Shown: positions 39,625 through 39,872 of the stretch, piece after piece
How positions within the stretch are numbered: position 1 is the stretch's first letter
Layout: each line of letters opens with the position of its first letter
DNA from: Fen-1077 sp050014355
GTDB taxonomy: Bacteria; Chloroflexota; Dehalococcoidia; Dehalococcoidales; RBG-16-60-22
DNA length: 39,872 nt
Assembly (NCBI GenBank): GCA_050014355.1
Contig: JBEKDL010000009.1
Location: 1-39,872, forward strand
Reading direction: 5' to 3'
Position numbers and translations under genes: made by a program
Notes under the pieces: generated by a model
Database searches by the model: none
Seen by the model: only the letters and a program-made list of their open reading frames with translations
What the model was told of the DNA's origin: nothing

Positions 39625-39872
39625 ATGAACCGAAAGCAGTACCTGGAATACATCGACCATTTTAACAACAGGAGGTACGATGCCGTAACGGGCTATTTCG
39701 CCCCTGATATAACCGTCGAATACTTTGATAACGCCTACGGCACGCCGATTCCCGCCCGCACGCTGCACGGCCCGGCGGAGTTCGCCGCCAGCTATAAAGC
39801 CCTCCACGCGCATACGCGGGAAATTTTGGAGCTGCGCGACTTCATGTCCGCGGGCGACCTGGTCTTCGCGGA
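39625..39872 (+). CDS. NTF2/SnoaL-like protein (partial, runs off the right edge)
   Basis: The first 82 residues (MNRKQYLEYIDHFNNRRYDA...) resemble the NTF2/SnoaL fold: an N-terminal helix with YIDHFNNRRYDAV, then YFAPDITVEYFDN, then a glycine/proline turn and an acidic helix. Members include steroid isomerases, polyketide cyclases and dehydratases, and many of unknown function. GGGAGG lies about ten bases before the ATG. It is divergent from the beta-oxidation genes, so a role with them is possible but not shown. The C-terminus is missing. Confidence 0.6.
   Translation, partial: MNRKQYLEYIDHFNNRRYDAVTGYFAPDITVEYFDNAYGTPIPARTLHGPAEFAASYKALHAHTREILELRDFMSAGDLVFA

Overview
The window looks like a chromosomal segment of an anaerobic, moderately GC-rich bacterium, most likely Chloroflexota of the Dehalococcoidia type. 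This assignment is inferred from gene content and protein flavour and is not proven. Pointers are the electron-transfer flavoprotein, a K+-independent proton-pumping pyrophosphatase, a RACo-like corrinoid-protein activator, RNase J, and an HAD-first fused beta-oxidation enzyme. GTG and TTG starts are frequent. I found no rRNA, tRNA, CRISPR array, transposase or prophage. No gap without a gene exceeds 300 bases; the longest (about 210-240 bases, at 6261-6490, 10643-10855, 18873-19097 and 39384-39624) are described through their promoters, terminators and repeats.

Region 1 (1-4000, minus strand): the start of a secreted protein runs off the left edge, followed by etfA, etfB, prmC and prfA. prfA and prmC overlap by four bases, so release factor 1 and its methyltransferase are probably translationally coupled. 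Region 2 (4000-10022, plus): an acyl-CoA synthetase with a near-consensus promoter, a small cupin-like protein, the pyrophosphatase hppA behind a leader that contains its own terminator, and a PLP-dependent decarboxylase. Acyl-CoA synthetase makes PPi and HppA can recover its energy as a proton gradient.

Region 3 (10028-17681): a minus-strand metallo-beta-lactamase-fold hydrolase, then a plus-strand run of DUF1015, ribF, tyrS, a class V aminotransferase, serA and a rhodanese lipoprotein. The last five probably form one operon and hold the first two steps of the phosphorylated serine pathway. Region 4 (17682-26402): two divergent MFS transporters with back-to-back promoters, a family 4 uracil-DNA glycosylase, RNase J, an FtsK translocase, a PAP2-like membrane protein and a second glyoxalase-II-like hydrolase. 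Two short inverted repeats of the kind scattered between genes lie here.

Region 5 (26427-39383, all minus): transcribed from the right, this starts with a thiolase, a DUF35 zinc-ribbon/OB protein, a 3-hydroxyacyl-CoA dehydrogenase/enoyl-CoA hydratase fusion and two acyl-CoA dehydrogenases, i.e. a beta-oxidation module resembling actinobacterial sterol side-chain operons in part. It continues with a CocE-type hydrolase, a RACo-like activator, and a three-gene set (GNAT protein, MshA-like glycosyltransferase, PIG-L deacetylase) that recalls low-molecular-weight thiol biosynthesis. Codon use in the thiolase, and less strongly in DUF35 and one dehydrogenase, differs from neighbours, so the module may be mosaic. 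A divergent NTF2/SnoaL-like gene runs off the right edge.

The most interesting items are the MshA/MshB-like cluster, the partly foreign-looking beta-oxidation operon with a 17-residue peptide ORF at its head, and the hppA leader with promoter, small ORF and terminator.
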